A stretch of 40,249 nt of DNA from Stenotrophomonas chelatiphaga (GCF_001431535.1 NZ_LDJK01000076.1:1-40249); one strand, 5' to 3'. Counted from the stretch's first letter, positions 8,798 through 16,562 are shown. Numbers and translations are program-made. The notes: generated by a model not told the origin, from the sequence alone.

Positions 8798-10222
8798 TTA
8801 CTCGAACGAACCCACCGAGTCGTGCGACAGGTTGTCGAAGCGGGTGTATTCGCCGAAGAACTTCAGCTTGCACGAGCCAGTGGGACCACCACGGTGCTTG
8901 CCGATGATGATCTCGGCCAGGCCCTTGTCCGGCGAGTTTTCCTTGTTGTAATAATCGTCACGGTAGATGAAGACGATCATGTCCGCATCCTGCTCGATAG
9001 CGCCGGATTCGCGAAGATCGGCCATCACCGGGCGCTTGTCGGTTCGCGTTTCCAGCGAGCGGTTGAGCTGGGACAGCGCGATCACCGGTACGTTGAGTTC
9101 CTTGGCCAGGCCCTTCAGGCCACGCGAGATCTCGGAGATTTCCGTCGCGCGGTTTTCGCTGTTGCCCGGCACGCTCATCAGCTGCAGGTAGTCGATCACG
9201 ATCAGGCCCAGGTCGTGCTCGCGCTTCAGGCGGCGGCACTTGGACCGCAGGATCTCCGGCGACACGCCCGGCGTATCGTCGATGAAGATCTTGGTTTCCT
9301 TCAGCATGCGGATCGCGCCGGTAACCCGGCTCCAGTCCTCGTCTTCAAGCTGGCCGGTACGCAGGCGCTGTGCGTTGATGCGCCCATTGGAGGAGATCAG
9401 GCGCATGGCCAGCTGCGAGGCCGACATTTCCATCGAAAAGATCGCCACGCCCTTCTTCGATTTGATCGCCGCGTACTCGGCGATGTTCAGCGCCAGCGTG
9501 GTCTTGCCCATCGCCGGACGCGCCGCCAGGATGATCAGGTCGGTCGGCTGCAGGCCGGCGGTCATCGCATCGAAATCGTTGTAGCCGGTCGGCAGGCCGG
9601 TGATGTTGCCGCCGTTCTCGAAGCGGTTGCGCAGCTCTTCGAAGGCGTCCTTCAGGGCGCCGGGCATGGCCACGAAATCGGTGCGTCCGCGCGCGCCCTG
9701 TTCGGCGATGGCGAACACCGACTTTTCGGCGCTGGCGAGCAGTTCGCTGCTCTCGCGGCCTTCGGGCTGGAAGCCGTCGTTGACGATATCCGTGCCGACC
9801 TGGATCAGCTGGCGCAGCACCGCCTTGTCACGCACGATCTCCGCATAGGCCACGATGTTCGCCGCCGACGGCGTGGTGCTGGCGAGTTCGATCAGGTAGG
9901 CGCCGTCGCCGACCAGTTCCATCTTGCCCTGCGATTCGAACCATTCGCCCAGCGTCACCGCATCGAACGGACGATCGCGCTCGGACAGCTCGCGGATCGC
10001 GCGGTAGATCATCTGGTGGTCGCGGCGGTAGAAGTCGACTTCATTCAACTGGTCGTTGACGCGGTCGAATGCATCCGGGGCCAGCATCAGGCCGCCGAGC
10101 ACCGCCTGTTCGGCTTCGACCGAATGCGGCGGCACGCGCAGGGAATCAATGCGCGATTCATCGCGGTCGAAGCGATCGGAGCGCTCCCTGCGGTCGGACT
10201 TGAAGCCGGAACGAGCAGCCAT
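8798..10222 (-). CDS. dnaB: Replicative DNA helicase DnaB
   Basis: Hexameric replication-fork helicase, 474 residues. The N-terminal domain begins at about residue 27 (RVPPHSVEAEQAVLGGLML). The RecA-type ATPase domain holds Walker A (ARPAMGKTTLALN, about 233-245), Walker B-type LIVIDYLQLMS, the ALSQLNRSLE motif and the C-terminal ESGAIEQDADMIVFIYR segment. An Arg/Asp-rich N-terminal extension (GFKSDRRERSDRFDRDESR) precedes the conserved domain and is longer than in E. coli. The start is the ATG at 10222. No intein or insertion is visible. It is transcribed leftward, with no partner gene close enough to suggest an operon. A DnaA-box-like cluster lies 60-95 nt upstream of the start. Confidence 0.98.
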   Translation of the reverse strand: MAARSGFKSDRRERSDRFDRDESRIDSLRVPPHSVEAEQAVLGGLMLAPDAFDRVNDQLNEVDFYRRDHQMIYRAIRELSERDRPFDAVTLGEWFESQGKMELVGDGAYLIELASTTPSAANIVAYAEIVRDKAVLRQLIQVGTDIVNDGFQPEGRESSELLASAEKSVFAIAEQGARGRTDFVAMPGALKDAFEELRNRFENGGNITGLPTGYNDFDAMTAGLQPTDLIILAARPAMGKTTLALNIAEYAAIKSKKGVAIFSMEMSASQLAMRLISSNGRINAQRLRTGQLEDEDWSRVTGAIRMLKETKIFIDDTPGVSPEILRSKCRRLKREHDLGLIVIDYLQLMSVPGNSENRATEISEISRGLKGLAKELNVPVIALSQLNRSLETRTDKRPVMADLRESGAIEQDADMIVFIYRDDYYNKENSPDKGLAEIIIGKHRGGPTGSCKLKFFGEYTRFDNLSHDSVGSFE

Positions 10223-10284
10223 GCGGCGGAATTTCCTACAGAAGTGGCGAGATCAGTGTAGGCATGCGGGCAACCCTGCCGCCA

Positions 10285-10315
10285 TGGACAAGCCTGTGGA
10301 TAAGCCGTGGAGAAA
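10285..10315. promoter_or_regulatory. DnaA-box-like cluster upstream of dnaB
   Basis: A perfect DnaA box (TGTGGATAA, reverse complement TTATCCACA) occupies 10295-10303, about 73 nt upstream of the dnaB start. Related TGGA-N-AA words flank it at 10285 and 10308, giving spacings of 12 and 11 bp, close to one helical turn. What is seen is the sequence and phasing; DnaA binding and control of dnaB are inferred. Confidence 0.5.
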
Positions 10316-10373
10316 CGGGGGATATCCGCCAATGCCCGGCCAGCGTGGCGCGGAGGCGTCGCACTACCTGCGA

Positions 10374-10394
10374 CAGGTGCCGTTGCGGCACCTG
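10374..10394 (-). other. Hairpin downstream of the FMN reductase gene
   Basis: CAGGTGCC and GGCACCTG form a perfect 8-bp stem around a 5-base loop, about 60 nt past the stop of the leftward FMN reductase gene and 150 nt before dnaB. There is no U-run, so it is at best a weak terminator or mRNA end structure. Confidence 0.4.
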
Positions 10395-10453
10395 CAGGCC
10401 TCCATTATCGCAGATCGCAGGCGTCGTTCACCCCGCCCGATGTCGCCGGCGGT

Positions 10454-11014
10454 TCAGGCGCCCTTGCCGTGTACCGCCACCAGGGTCAGGAAGCGGTCGA
10501 CGAAGCCCTGCAGGAACTCCTGCGTGCCGGCATTGCTGATGGTGCCTGCTTCGTCGATCAGTCCTTCCTTGAAGTGCAGGAAGGCCTCCGGCTGGCCCAG
10601 CACCGGCATGTCCAGGTAGGCCAGGATGTTGCGCAGGTGCTGCTGTGCCAGCGCCGTGCCGATCACCCCGATGGAGGCACCGATCACCGCTGCCGGCTTG
10701 CCCGCGAACGCGCTGTGGCCATACGGCCGCGAGCCGATGTCGATGGCGTTCTTCAACACGCCCGGCACCGAGCGGTTGTATTCCGGCGTCACGAACAACA
10801 CCGCGTCGGCGCCGCGGATCTGCTGCTTCAGACGCTTGCCCTGCGCGGGGTAATCCGCATCGAAATCCTGGTTGTAGAGCGGCAGGTCACCGATCTCCAC
10901 GAAGTCAAAGCGCGCCCTGCCCGCCGCCAGCTTCTCCAGCGCGCGTGCCAGGCGGCGGTTGATCGACTCCTTGCGCAGGCTGCCAACGAGCACGGCAATG
11001 GTGTATTCGGCCAC
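10454..11014 (-). CDS. NAD(P)H-dependent FMN reductase (ChrR/YieF type)
   Basis: Flavodoxin-fold FMN reductase of 186 residues. These cytoplasmic enzymes reduce quinones, azo compounds or chromate with NAD(P)H. The FMN phosphate-binding loop is GSLRKESINRRLA near the N-terminus. The second FMN motif, PEYNRSVPGVLKNAID, is followed by SRPYG, both diagnostic of the NADPH-dependent FMN reductase family. The start chosen is GTG at 11014, preceded by AAGGTGA, which gives the N-terminus MAEYTIAVLVGSLR. A longer in-frame reading to 11188 overlaps the upstream GST gene and adds unlike sequence. Substrate is unknown. It sits among redox and detoxification genes. Confidence 0.9.
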   Translation of the reverse strand: MAEYTIAVLVGSLRKESINRRLARALEKLAAGRARFDFVEIGDLPLYNQDFDADYPAQGKRLKQQIRGADAVLFVTPEYNRSVPGVLKNAIDIGSRPYGHSAFAGKPAAVIGASIGVIGTALAQQHLRNILAYLDMPVLGQPEAFLHFKEGLIDEAGTISNAGTQEFLQGFVDRFLTLVAVHGKGA

Positions 11015-11097
11015 GGGATCACCTTCTGTTCGGGGGCAGGCCAGACTAGACCGGCCCGCCTTCGTCGCCAGTGAAGAGCCGCAGCGCACCCGGCCGG

Positions 11098-11763
11098 TCA
11101 GGACGCCTGGTCGAAGCGCGCGCGGACCTCGGCAGTGACCTCGGGCATCGCAACGAAGCCGGGCTGGGAACGCACCCGCTGCAGCCACGCGACCACCGCC
11201 GGATACGGCTGCAGGGAAACCCCGCCGTCCCCTGCTACATCGGTGTAGGCGAACAGCGCGATATCGGCGATGCCATACGCCGCGCCACTGAACCAGCGCG
11301 CGTGGCCCAGGTGCTGCTCCATCACCGCCAATGCGGCAGCACTGCGCTCACGCAGCCGTGGCAGTTCGGCGCGACGCGGTGAATCGGCCCCGGTCCAGCC
11401 ACAGATGAAGCGCGCCACCGCGACATAGGGCTCGTGGCTGTACTGTTCGAAGAACATCCAGCGCAGGGTCTGCGCGCGCTCCCAGCCGTCGCTGGAGAGG
11501 AACGGCGTGCCTTCGGCCAGCCAGAACAGGATCGCATTGGATTCGGGCAGCACGCGGCCGTCATCGCGCACCACCACGGGCACCTTCGCGTTCGGGTTCA
11601 GGGCCAGGAATTCCGGCGCGTGGGTCTGCCCGTGCGCACTGTCCACTTCCACCCAACGATAGCGCGTGCCCAGCTGCTCCAGCAGCAGGCGCACCTTGTG
11701 GCAGTTGCCGGATACCGACATCCCGTGGACGGTCAGCCCGATCCGCTCATCGCTCATCATCAT
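11098..11763 (-). CDS. Glutathione S-transferase family protein
   Basis: Cytosolic glutathione S-transferase, 221 residues. The N-terminal thioredoxin-like domain has MSVSGNCHKVRLLLEQLG, the conserved cis-proline region NPNAKVPVVV and the glutathione-contact motif LPESNAILFWLAEG. An all-helical C-terminal domain follows, with the YGIADIALFAYT capping box. Three ATG codons stand in a row at the start (11755-11763); the first is taken, and any could serve, with CCGGAG upstream. The substrate cannot be predicted. It is on the same strand as the FMN reductase 83 nt downstream. Confidence 0.92.
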   Translation of the reverse strand: MMMSDERIGLTVHGMSVSGNCHKVRLLLEQLGTRYRWVEVDSAHGQTHAPEFLALNPNAKVPVVVRDDGRVLPESNAILFWLAEGTPFLSSDGWERAQTLRWMFFEQYSHEPYVAVARFICGWTGADSPRRAELPRLRERSAAALAVMEQHLGHARWFSGAAYGIADIALFAYTDVAGDGGVSLQPYPAVVAWLQRVRSQPGFVAMPEVTAEVRARFDQAS

Positions 11764-11806
11764 GCTCCGGTTGCCGCGCCGATCAGGGCGACGCTGGCGG
11801 GCAGTC

Positions 11807-11830
11807 TGGCAAGCACGCGCGCGCTTGCCA
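11807..11830. other. Hairpin between GST and acetyltransferase genes
   Basis: TGGCAAGC and GCTTGCCA form a perfect 8-bp stem around an alternating CG loop, just past the stop of the leftward acetyltransferase gene. There is no U-run; it is possibly a Rho-dependent or mRNA-stabilising structure. Confidence 0.4.
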
Positions 11831-11836
11831 AGCGGG

Positions 11837-12382
11837 TCAGCGCGCGCGCCGTGCCAGCCACTGGGCGCGGCTCTGGCCCCACACTTCCACCGGCTTGCCC
11901 GCGTGCGGTGGCGGCAGTTCGTCGGTGCGCAGCAGCGTGCTGCCGAGTTTGCCGGCGACGGCCTTGGAATTGACGTTGTCCGCAGCGATGGAGTGGATCA
12001 CCTCCTCCCATCCCAGGCTGGCGAACACCCAGTCCATCGCCGCCGTGGCCGCTTCCGGCGCATAGCCCAGGCCCCAGCTCTGGCGCCGGATGCTCCAGCC
12101 CACTTCGGTACCGGGCCAGTCCAGCGGCTGCCACGGCCCCAGCCGGCCCACCCACTGCCCGCTGGATTTCTCGATGACGCTGAACATCGAAATGCCGAAC
12201 AACTGCCAGGCACCGGCCAGCGCGCAGAAGCTGCGCCAGGCCACCGAGGGCGGCTGTACACCGCCGAGATGGGACATCACCGCCTCGTCCGCGCTGAAGT
12301 CGAGATAGGGCTGCAGGTCGACGGCCTGCGGCGGCCGCAGGATCAGGCGCTCGGTTTCAAGACGGAGATCGAAGATGCTCAT
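11837..12382 (-). CDS. GNAT acetyltransferase, RimJ/RimL type
   Basis: Acetyl-CoA-dependent N-acetyltransferase of 181 residues in the RimJ/RimL subgroup. It opens with LETERLILRPP (residues 8-18), the family hallmark. It then shows VGRLGPWQP, EVGWSIRRQSWGLGYAPEAA (acetyl-CoA loop) and the late DNVNSKAVAGKLG motif. RimJ/RimL enzymes acetylate ribosomal protein N-termini, but most members have unknown small-molecule or protein substrates. It lies alone on the minus strand, 73 nt before the GST gene. The start ATG at 12382 gives the expected N-terminus, preceded by CAGGAAGC. Confidence 0.88.
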   Translation of the reverse strand: MSIFDLRLETERLILRPPQAVDLQPYLDFSADEAVMSHLGGVQPPSVAWRSFCALAGAWQLFGISMFSVIEKSSGQWVGRLGPWQPLDWPGTEVGWSIRRQSWGLGYAPEAATAAMDWVFASLGWEEVIHSIAADNVNSKAVAGKLGSTLLRTDELPPPHAGKPVEVWGQSRAQWLARRAR

Positions 12383-12408
12383 GCTGGCTTCCTGCAGGGA
12401 AAACGAAA

Positions 12409-12432
12409 ACAGGCCGGCTTGCGCCGACCTGT
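12409..12432 (-). terminator. Intrinsic terminator, second (distal) copy
   Basis: Same stem and loop as the proximal terminator, 61 bp further on, followed on the minus strand by a T-rich stretch (GTTTTCGTTTT). It arose from the tandem duplication and lies just ahead of the acetyltransferase start at 12382, insulating that gene from readthrough. Confidence 0.75.
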
Positions 12433-12469
12433 CTTTGTACCGCGATCACGCCCACCCGGCGTTACAAAA

Positions 12470-12493
12470 ACAGGCCGGCTTGCGCCGACCTGT
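12470..12493 (-). terminator. Intrinsic terminator of glycine-zipper gene (proximal copy)
   Basis: Read on the minus strand, ACAGGTCGGC pairs with GCCGGCCTGT (one mismatch, 4-base loop) and is followed by TTTTT (12470-12466). It starts about 30 nt after the stop codon. Confidence 0.8.
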
Positions 12494-12522
12494 CCTTGTA
12501 CCGCGATCACGTCCACCCGGTG

Positions 12523-13353
12523 TTACTGACGGGTGCTACCGACGTCAGCCGCAGCGGTCTGGGTGACCAGCTGTCCATCCACCACCGGCAGGCGATCACT
12601 GGCCGGCTTGTCGTTCATGCGGATGGTCTTCTCGGCACCGTCGTAGCGGTAGGTCACGTCGTACCCCTTGACCACATCGGTGTTGCCCATGGCGATCCGG
12701 TTGCCCGGCTTGCTGTCCATGCGCATCGTGCCGGTGGTGCCATCTTCGTTGCGGTAGGTGACGTTGTAACCGGTCACCTGGCTGGACTCGGAGGTGGTGG
12801 TTTCGGTGTGGCACTGGCGCTCGGTACGGTTGACCACGCGGCCGCCGACATGGCGCTTGTCCACGTTGTTGCCGATCATGCCGCCAGCCACCGCGCCTGC
12901 GGCGGTGGCGACCTTGCGACCGTTGCCGCCGCCGACCTGGTTGCCCAGCAGGCCACCGATGACCGCACCGGCGACCGTGCCGCCGACGTTGCCGTCGCGC
13001 TCGGGAAGGCGTTCCTGCACCACCACGTCCTCGCACACCTCATGCGGGGTCTGGGTGCTGGAGGTCTGGCGCACCGCCTCGGTACCGATGACCGTGGCGT
13101 AGGCCTTTTCTTTCTGGGTGATCGGCGCGACCTTCAGCACGTCGGCATATTCCAGCCCGCGCCGTGCCTCCACATCCAGCGCATCGGTGCGCACGCCGTC
13201 CTCGGCCACGCTGCCATCGGGCAGCACGGTTCCATCGGCGGCGGTCACGTAACCAGGAGAGGTGTCACCGCTTTTCATGAAGGCGGCGGTGGCGATGCCA
13301 CCGACCAGCAGCGCGCCTGCGGCGACCAGGACAGTAGTAGTAGTTGATTTCAT
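12523..13353 (-). CDS. Glycine-zipper 2TM domain protein, envelope-associated
   Basis: Envelope protein of 276 residues. MKSTTTTVLVAAGALLVGGIA is a membrane anchor or signal sequence without a lipobox. In the middle is a glycine-zipper 2TM domain (VGGTVAGAVIGGLLGNQVGG, then ATAAGAVAGGMIGNNVDKR), as in 17-kDa-antigen and SlyB-type proteins. After it come two similar segments, GYNVTYRNEDGTTGTMRMDSK and GYDVTYRYDGAEKTIRMNDK, an internal repeat. The start at 13353 has AAGGAG 8 nt upstream; an ATG 27 nt further up lacks this. The last residues run into the duplicated terminator region. Function unknown; the family is linked to outer-membrane integrity. Confidence 0.85.
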   Translation of the reverse strand: MKSTTTTVLVAAGALLVGGIATAAFMKSGDTSPGYVTAADGTVLPDGSVAEDGVRTDALDVEARRGLEYADVLKVAPITQKEKAYATVIGTEAVRQTSSTQTPHEVCEDVVVQERLPERDGNVGGTVAGAVIGGLLGNQVGGGNGRKVATAAGAVAGGMIGNNVDKRHVGGRVVNRTERQCHTETTTSESSQVTGYNVTYRNEDGTTGTMRMDSKPGNRIAMGNTDVVKGYDVTYRYDGAEKTIRMNDKPASDRLPVVDGQLVTQTAAADVGSTRQ

Positions 13354-13515
13354 GACCTGCTCCTTGCGGACCACCCGCAACGTTCACGATGTGGATTGCA
13401 GCACGCGCTGGCTGAACGGAATATCGACAGAACCTTTATGTCCGGCCTCCCATTCAGGAAACTGCGGACCTACGCCCATGATAGCGTTTGCATTGGTACC
13501 TCACGGAACTCGACG

Positions 13516-13731
13516 ATGGCCAACCCCATGCTGCTGCCCCTGCTCAACTGGGCGCGCCGACTGCGCTTCCCCACCCTGTTCAAGCTCACCGCCGGCCTGT
13601 TCGCGATCACGCTGGTGGTGCCTGACCCGATTCCGTTCGTGGACGAACTGCTGCTCGGCATGGGCACCCTGCTGCTGGCCAGCTGGAAAACCCGGTCGCC
13701 GCCCAAGGCGCCGCCGCTGGAGCTGCGCTGA
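13516..13731 (+). CDS. Small membrane protein (71 aa) upstream of tatD
   Basis: A 71-residue protein starting MANPMLLPLLNWARRLRFPT. One clear membrane segment runs at about residues 22-36 (LFKLTAGLFAITLVVP), with a second short hydrophobic stretch (LLLGMGTLLLASW) and a basic, proline-rich C-terminus. Upstream in-frame codons to 13396 give implausible sequence, so the ATG at 13516 is preferred although its ribosome site is weak. The stop is 2 nt before the tatD start, implying co-translation. I recognise it as a type conserved in related genomes but know no function. Confidence 0.72.
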   Translation: MANPMLLPLLNWARRLRFPTLFKLTAGLFAITLVVPDPIPFVDELLLGMGTLLLASWKTRSPPKAPPLELR

Positions 13732-13733
13732 CC

Positions 13734-14507
13734 GTGCTGGTGGACAGTCATTGCCACCTGGATGCCGCTGAGTTCGATCCGGACCGTGCGCAGGTGATCG
13801 AGCGCGCCCGCGCTGCCGGCGTGCGGGCGCAGGTAGTGCCGGCGGTGACCGCGGCAAGCTGGCCGAAGCTGCGCGATGTCTGCCTGCAGGCCCCCGGACT
13901 GTATCCCGCTTACGGACTGCATCCGGTGTTCCTGGCCGAGCATGCGCAGGGACACGTTGACGAACTGCGCCAGTGGATCGAACGCGAGCGCCCCTGCGCG
14001 ATCGGCGAATGCGGCCTGGACTTCTTCATCGAAGACCTCGACCGCGACCTGCAGCAGTATTACTTCGTGGCCCAACTGGAGCTCGCGCGGGAATTCGATC
14101 TGCCGGTGATCGTGCATGCGCGGCGCGCGGTGGATGCGGTGATCGCCGCGGTGCGCCGGGTGGGCGGTCTGCGCGGGGTGGTCCACAGTTTCTCAGGCAG
14201 CCCCGAACAGGCTGCACAACTGCACAAGGCCGGTTTCCTGCTGGGACTCGGCGGGCCGGTCACCTACGACCGCGCGCAGCGCCTGCATCGCCTGGTGCAG
14301 TCCATGCCGCTGGAGCAGCTGCTGCTGGAAACCGATGCCCCCGACCAGCCGGATCAGGGAATCCGCGGCCAGCGCAACGAACCGGCACGGCTGCGTGACA
14401 TCGCCACGCACATCGCCGGACGCCGGGGCATCAGCCTGCAGGCGCTTGCCGAGGCGACCACGGTCAACGCGCAGCGGTTGTTCGGGCTGCCCGCCGCGGC
14501 CGCCTGA
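13734..14507 (+). CDS. tatD: TatD-family metal-dependent hydrolase
   Basis: TIM-barrel metallohydrolase of 257 residues in the TatD DNase family; members act as 3'-5' exonucleases on DNA or RNA. The N-terminal metal motif is DSHCHLD (residues 4-10). Further motifs are YGLHPVF, AIGECGLDFF (bridging Glu), PVIVHARRA, GVVHSFSGS and LLLETDAPD (late Asp). The GTG start at 13734 directly follows the stop of the small membrane protein gene, with GGAGC inside that gene as ribosome site. Cytoplasmic. It could be YcfH- or YjjV-like rather than TatD sensu stricto. Confidence 0.93.
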   Translation: MLVDSHCHLDAAEFDPDRAQVIERARAAGVRAQVVPAVTAASWPKLRDVCLQAPGLYPAYGLHPVFLAEHAQGHVDELRQWIERERPCAIGECGLDFFIEDLDRDLQQYYFVAQLELAREFDLPVIVHARRAVDAVIAAVRRVGGLRGVVHSFSGSPEQAAQLHKAGFLLGLGGPVTYDRAQRLHRLVQSMPLEQLLLETDAPDQPDQGIRGQRNEPARLRDIATHIAGRRGISLQALAEATTVNAQRLFGLPAAAA

Positions 14508-14539
14508 CCTGCATTGCGACCGGGCCGGAACCGCCGGCG

Positions 14540-15352
14540 TCATCCGGCCGCGTCGGCGACCTGCTTCTTCGGCGAAAGCAGCATCTCCAGCGCCTTGGCC
14601 ACCGCGGCGAACGCAAACGCGCCGGTGATGTGGGTCGCCGCGCCGAGTCCGGCACCGCAGTCGAGCTTCAGCGCCGCGTCCGGGCCCAGTTCCGGGCGTA
14701 TCCCGCAGACACTGCCGTCGGCCTGCGGATAGCGCACGTTTTCCAGGGAATAGATCGCCGGCACGCCGAAGTAACGCTTGGCATTCTTCGGGAAGTTGAA
14801 CTCGCTGCGCAGTTTCTTGCGGATCAGCGCCAGCATCGCATCGTGTTCAGTGCGTGATACATCACGTACGCGCACCAGGGTGGGATCGGTGCGGCCTCCG
14901 GCGGCGCCGACGGTGAGCAGCGGCAGCTTGCGCCGGCGGCACCAGGCGATGGTTTCCACCTTGACCCGGAAACTGTCACAGGCATCGATGACCAGGTCGA
15001 AACCACGATCAAGCAGCTCGGCCATGTTGGCCGGGGTCAGGAACGCTTCGACCGCATCCACGTCGATGGCCGGATTGATGGCGCGGCAGCGCTCGGCCAT
15101 CGCCACCGACTTGTTGCGCCCGTAGTTGCCCTCCATCGCCGGCAGCTGGCGGTTGGTGTTGGACACGCAGATATCATCGGCATCGATCAGGGTCAGGTGG
15201 CCTACCGCCGAACGGGCCAGCGCCTCCACCACCCACGAGCCGACCCCGCCCATGCCGACCACGGCGACCCGCCGCGCCTGCAGGGTCTCCAGCGATCCGC
15301 GCCCGTACAGCCGTTCAACGCCGGCGAAGCGTTCTTTGATCTGATCATTCAT
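14540..15352 (-). CDS. tcdA: tRNA threonylcarbamoyladenosine dehydratase TcdA
   Basis: E1-like (ThiF/MoeB fold) enzyme, 270 residues. It uses ATP to cyclise N6-threonylcarbamoyladenosine at tRNA position 37 to the hydantoin form ct6A. The ATP loop is VVGMGGVGSWVVEAL (residues 31-45), followed by the conserved DADDICVSNTNRQLPA and later CDSFRVKVETIAWC. The C-terminal segment with GLGAATHITGAFAFAA is typical of TcdA/CsdL and distinguishes it from ThiF. The start ATG at 15352 gives the family N-terminus RFAGVERLYG. The gene converges with tatD (32 nt gap) and has no operon partner. Confidence 0.95.
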   Translation of the reverse strand: MNDQIKERFAGVERLYGRGSLETLQARRVAVVGMGGVGSWVVEALARSAVGHLTLIDADDICVSNTNRQLPAMEGNYGRNKSVAMAERCRAINPAIDVDAVEAFLTPANMAELLDRGFDLVIDACDSFRVKVETIAWCRRRKLPLLTVGAAGGRTDPTLVRVRDVSRTEHDAMLALIRKKLRSEFNFPKNAKRYFGVPAIYSLENVRYPQADGSVCGIRPELGPDAALKLDCGAGLGAATHITGAFAFAAVAKALEMLLSPKKQVADAAG

Positions 15353-15536
15353 CGCGCCATTTTAACGGGTGTCGGGCCGTTCCCGTGCAGGGCCCGTGCC
15401 GCGCGTACGCTGGGCGTGGTTCATCCGCCAGCCATGAAATGGGGGAATGGTTGGCGCGCCGTTCACGTTCAAAGAAGGAGGATCCCTCCCAAGCGCACCA
15501 GACGCCTACCACCCTTTCTGGCCAGGAGAACCACCC

Positions 15537-16028
15537 ATGAAAATCCAGCTCATTGCCGCGAGTGTTGTCGCCACCCTTGCCCTGGCCGGTTGTGCCACCT
15601 CGCCCGGTTACGGCGGCGGCGGTTACGGCAACACCAACAGCGGCTACGGCAACAGTGGTGGCAACTACAACACCAACCGCTGCGCGGACTGCGGCATCGT
15701 CACCCGCATCAATACCGTGGCCTCCGGCCGTGCGGCACCGTCGGCGACCGGTGCGGTGCTCGGCGGCATCGTCGGCGCCGTGGCCGGCCATGAAATCTCC
15801 GACCACACCGGCGGCAGCCGTGGCAACAAGAACATCGCCGCGGCTGCAGGCGCGGTCGGCGGCGCACTGGCCGGCAACCAGATCCAGAAGAACGTCACCA
15901 GCGATACCTACGATATCGCCGTGCGCATGGATGATGGCCGCACCATCGTGGTCAACCAGCGTGACCTGGGCGGGATCCGCGAAAACACCTACGTGCGCGT
16001 TGTGAACGGCCGCGTGGTGCTGCGCTGA
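15537..16028 (+). CDS. Glycine-zipper lipoprotein (17-kDa antigen-like)
   Basis: Predicted outer-membrane lipoprotein of 163 residues. A signal peptide (MKIQLIAASVVATLALAGC) ends in a lipobox LAGC with lipidated Cys19. Next comes a low-complexity Gly/Tyr/Asn-rich stretch (repeats of GYGN-like units, about 24-46). A CADC motif precedes the glycine-zipper 2TM region (GAVLGGIVGAVAGHEI ... AAAGAVGGALAGNQIQ) and a C-terminal beta domain (DIAVRMDDGRTIVVNQRD). The start was chosen for the signal peptide and the AGGAGAACC site. Probably structural in the envelope, similar in plan to the larger glycine-zipper protein at 12523-13353. Confidence 0.9.
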   Translation: MKIQLIAASVVATLALAGCATSPGYGGGGYGNTNSGYGNSGGNYNTNRCADCGIVTRINTVASGRAAPSATGAVLGGIVGAVAGHEISDHTGGSRGNKNIAAAAGAVGGALAGNQIQKNVTSDTYDIAVRMDDGRTIVVNQRDLGGIRENTYVRVVNGRVVLR

Positions 16029-16072
16029 TCCTGGCAGCGTTGCTGCTGCCAGCCGTTGCAGCGACATGAACC

Positions 16073-16100
16073 AGAAGGGCCCGCTCGCGCGGGCCCTTCT
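16073..16100. terminator. Bidirectional terminator between lipoprotein and csp genes
   Basis: A perfect 12-bp stem (AGAAGGGCCCGC / GCGGGCCCTTCT) with a 4-base loop lies between the two converging genes. U-tracts are weak on both sides. A smaller 8-bp hairpin (CTGGCAGC/GCTGCCAG) precedes it at 16031-16052. Confidence 0.75.
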
Positions 16101-16125
16101 GCTGAAACAAACGCGGCGCGTTCAA

Positions 16126-16329
16126 TCAGAGCGGCTTGACCTTGTCGGCCTGCAGGCCCTTCTGGCCGGTGACGACCTCGAACTCGACGGCCTGGCCTTC
16201 CTTCAGCGACTTGAAGCCCTGCGATTCGATGGCGCGGAAATGCACGAACACATCCTCGCCACTCTCACGGCTGATGAAACCAAAGCCTTTCGCATCGTTG
16301 AACCACTTGACGGTGCCCTTCTCAGCCAT
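16126..16329 (-). CDS. Cold-shock protein (CspA family)
   Basis: Single cold-shock domain of 67 residues that binds single-stranded RNA and DNA and acts as an RNA chaperone. RNP1 is KGFGFISRE and RNP2 is DVFVHFRAI. The N-terminus [19 protein letters not shown] is canonical. The start is the ATG at 16329 with GGGAG upstream. Upstream lies a stretch of more than 200 nt without a gene, compatible with the long leader typical of csp mRNAs. Whether this copy is cold-induced or constitutive cannot be told from the protein. Confidence 0.96.
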   Translation of the reverse strand: MAEKGTVKWFNDAKGFGFISRESGEDVFVHFRAIESQGFKSLKEGQAVEFEVVTGQKGLQADKVKPL

Positions 16330-16534
16330 CTTTGCTACTCCCTTACTGTCTTGTAATTGGTTACGCCCTGACAGGCGGCTGACGAGCAAGGAGGAAGCGA
16401 GGTGCAACGATGTAGCGGATCGCTGGGATCTACCATCATCAGGCCACGATCCACGGTGACCTTGCCAAGCTCAGCGGGGTCACGTTAACCCGGCATAAAT
16501 GAAAATGCAACGGGTAGATTGATCAATGTGTCAA
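16330..16534 (-). promoter_or_regulatory. Long csp leader with candidate -35 element
   Basis: On the minus strand TTGACA (16534-16529) is a perfect -35 hexamer, but the -10 candidates 17-19 bp away (around 16511-16504) are poor. A start near 16500 would give a leader of about 170 nt, as in csp genes with temperature-sensing 5' ends. The same stretch must also hold the promoter of the divergent DUF456 gene. A palindrome ATTGATCAAT lies at 16518-16527. Confidence 0.35.
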
Positions 16535-16562
16535 CCCCTTTTAGACCTCCATACGGTAAAGC

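Larger units (their letters stand above)
12406..12526. repeat. Tandem 60-bp duplication carrying a terminator
   Basis: Two 60-bp copies (12406-12465 and 12467-12526) differ at only three positions. The right copy begins, on the minus strand, at the TAA stop region of the glycine-zipper gene. The left copy repeats the same 3' region including the terminator hairpin. See the two terminator entries. Confidence 0.9.

Noticed and set aside
8654..10261. Plus-strand frame opposite dnaB
   Set aside because: Complements the codons of dnaB; composition is typical of a GC-rich shadow.
10374..10394. Inverted repeat before dnaB as a riboswitch
   Set aside because: It is a single simple hairpin with no conserved aptamer features and lies nearer the end of the neighbouring gene.
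12406..12526. The 60-bp tandem repeat as a CRISPR array or att site
   Set aside because: Only two units with no spacer and a terminator hairpin inside; simple duplication explains it.
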